From the NCBI GenBank assembly GCA_046304235.1, contig JBKCEW010000077.1, forward strand, positions 1 through 5,513: a DNA stretch of 5,513 nucleotides. The letters are read 5' to 3'. Made by a program: the position numbers and the translations under genes. Under the pieces are notes generated by a model. It worked only from the letters and a program-made list of their open reading frames with translations, was not told the DNA's origin and did no database searches. Positions 4,563 through 5,513 of this stretch are shown here, in pieces. Numbering within the stretch: position 1 is the stretch's first letter; each line of letters starts with the position of its first letter. This DNA is from CANHVK01 sp046304235 (GTDB lineage Bacteria > Bacteroidota > Bacteroidia > Flavobacteriales_D > Crocinitomicaceae).

Positions 4563-5513
4563 TCAAGTTATCACAGCAAGATAAATAGGCATACCTATTG
4601 TAATATTGAAAGGAAAGGTTAAAGCTAAAGCCATAGGTAAATAGATACTCGGATTTGATTTTGGTACTGCTATTTTCATTGCAGCAGGAACAGCGATATA
4701 AGAAGCACTTGCAGCAAGTACGGCTAATATAAACCGATTACCAATCTCTGGTGTGACAAATTGACTGAGGTAAGCGATCACACAACCGTTAATAAGTGGG
4801 ATTACAATTGCAAATGCTGTTGTAAACCAACCGTTTTTAAAGAAGTCACTTAATTTCTTGCCGCTAGATATACCCATATCTAGTAAGAAAATTGCCAAAA
4901 ATCCTTTGAATAAATCTGTTGTAAAAGGTTTAATTCCTTCAGCAGCTTTGTCGTTAGCAATTAAACCAATGATTAAACTTCCGATAATTAACAATACACT
5001 TCCATTTGTAAATGAATGAATAATCAAATCTTTAATTTTTGTGGTGTGATTGTTTTCTTTACTAAACAACCTTATTAATACCACACCAACAATAATAGCT
5101 GGCGCTTCCATTAATGCCATAACAGCTACCATATGACCATCAGACTTTAATTTATGAAATTCTAAAAAGGCTAAGGCAGTTACAAAAGTCACAGCACTTA
5201 CTGAACCGTAGGCTGCAGCAATTGCACCAGAATTTTCTATACTTAATTTTCGTTTTAAAATTATAAAAGTGTATAATGGAATTACTATTGCTAGTAACAT
5301 TCCGAATAGTAAGGTCCAAATTATCTCCATAGAAAAATAACTATGAGCTAATTCTTGACCACCTTTAAATCCAATTGAAAATAGTAAGTATAAAGAGATA
5401 AATTTCGAAGTGGATGGAGGAATCTCTAAATCACTATTAACTTTTACGGCAATAATTCCTAACACAAAAAATAATAGTGCTGGATTAGTTAAATTCTCGA
5501 ATAATAGATTTAG
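4563..5513 (-). CDS. sbtA: SbtA-type sodium-dependent bicarbonate transport family permease (N-terminus outside window)
   Basis: The minus-strand frame is open from the right edge to a TGA at 4565-4563, giving 316 visible residues. The GTG at 5465 is not the start: 16 in-frame codons upstream read NLLFENLTNPALLFF, which joins smoothly to the first membrane segment and matches the family N-terminus, so only a few residues are probably missing. The protein is very hydrophobic, with about ten membrane segments in two similar halves, as known for SbtA (Pfam Sbt_1, formerly DUF897). Visible signatures are IPPSTSKF (31-38) and FKGG (49-52), a small-residue stretch GSVSAVTF (103-110), DMGISSG (212-218), and AASASYIAVPAAM (267-279); the two small-residue stretches correspond to the substrate and sodium region of each half. 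In cyanobacteria SbtA imports bicarbonate with sodium. In this likely heterotroph bicarbonate supply for carboxylases or pH balance is more plausible, but the substrate is inferred. Any SbtB-like PII partner or carbonic anhydrase would lie outside the window. It converges on the helicase gene. Confidence 0.9.
   Translation of the reverse strand, partial: LNLLFENLTNPALLFFVLGIIAVKVNSDLEIPPSTSKFISLYLLFSIGFKGGQELAHSYFSMEIIWTLLFGMLLAIVIPLYTFIILKRKLSIENSGAIAAAYGSVSAVTFVTALAFLEFHKLKSDGHMVAVMALMEAPAIIVGVVLIRLFSKENNHTTKIKDLIIHSFTNGSVLLIIGSLIIGLIANDKAAEGIKPFTTDLFKGFLAIFLLDMGISSGKKLSDFFKNGWFTTAFAIVIPLINGCVIAYLSQFVTPEIGNRFILAVLAASASYIAVPAAMKIAVPKSNPSIYLPMALALTFPFNITIGMPIYLAVIT

Noticed and set aside
5463..5465. 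GTG as the permease start codon
   Set aside because: The frame is open to the window edge and the upstream residues NLLFENLTNPALLFF complete the first membrane segment and match the family, so the true start is beyond 5513.

Overview
The window looks like ordinary chromosomal housekeeping DNA from a low-GC member of the Bacteroidota, most likely a Flavobacteriia-type bacterium. The evidence is AT-rich DNA, genes lacking clear Shine-Dalgarno sequences but with A-rich leaders, promoter -7 boxes of the Bacteroidota form TAnnTTTG, and proteins whose sequence style (DUF808, stand-alone GlcD-type oxidase, RhlE-type helicase with a Lys/Asn-rich tail) fits that group. I cannot name a genus.

Layout from left to right: (1) the first 29 codons of a DUF808/YedI-type membrane protein on the minus strand, cut by the left edge and too short to be found by simple ORF calling; (2) an 89-base divergent promoter region; (3) a plus-strand pair, 5 bases apart: a GlcD/D-lactate dehydrogenase-type FAD flavoprotein, then a YkgJ-family protein with eight cysteines; (4) a 91-base spacer made largely of degenerate heptamers in two opposed arrays, forming a 22-bp imperfect inverted repeat; (5) a histone-deacetylase-fold deacetylase with a GTG start and all zinc and catalytic residues; (6) a DEAD-box RNA helicase of RhlE type with its own likely promoter; (7) a 150-base gap with three successive stem-loops, the last a strong intrinsic terminator; (8) on the minus strand and converging on the helicase, an SbtA-type sodium-dependent bicarbonate permease cut by the right edge.

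The genes do not form one pathway. The flavoprotein and the cysteine-cluster protein are very probably co-transcribed and may be functionally linked. The deacetylase and helicase follow in the same direction but are separated by spacers with their own possible promoters. The permease is an independent unit. I find no mobile element, CRISPR array, tRNA or rRNA, toxin-antitoxin pair or defence cluster. The most interesting points are in the non-coding DNA: the opposed heptamer arrays at 2064-2161 and a possible small RNA unit just before the terminator at 4520-4557. I see no convincing undescribed multi-gene system.
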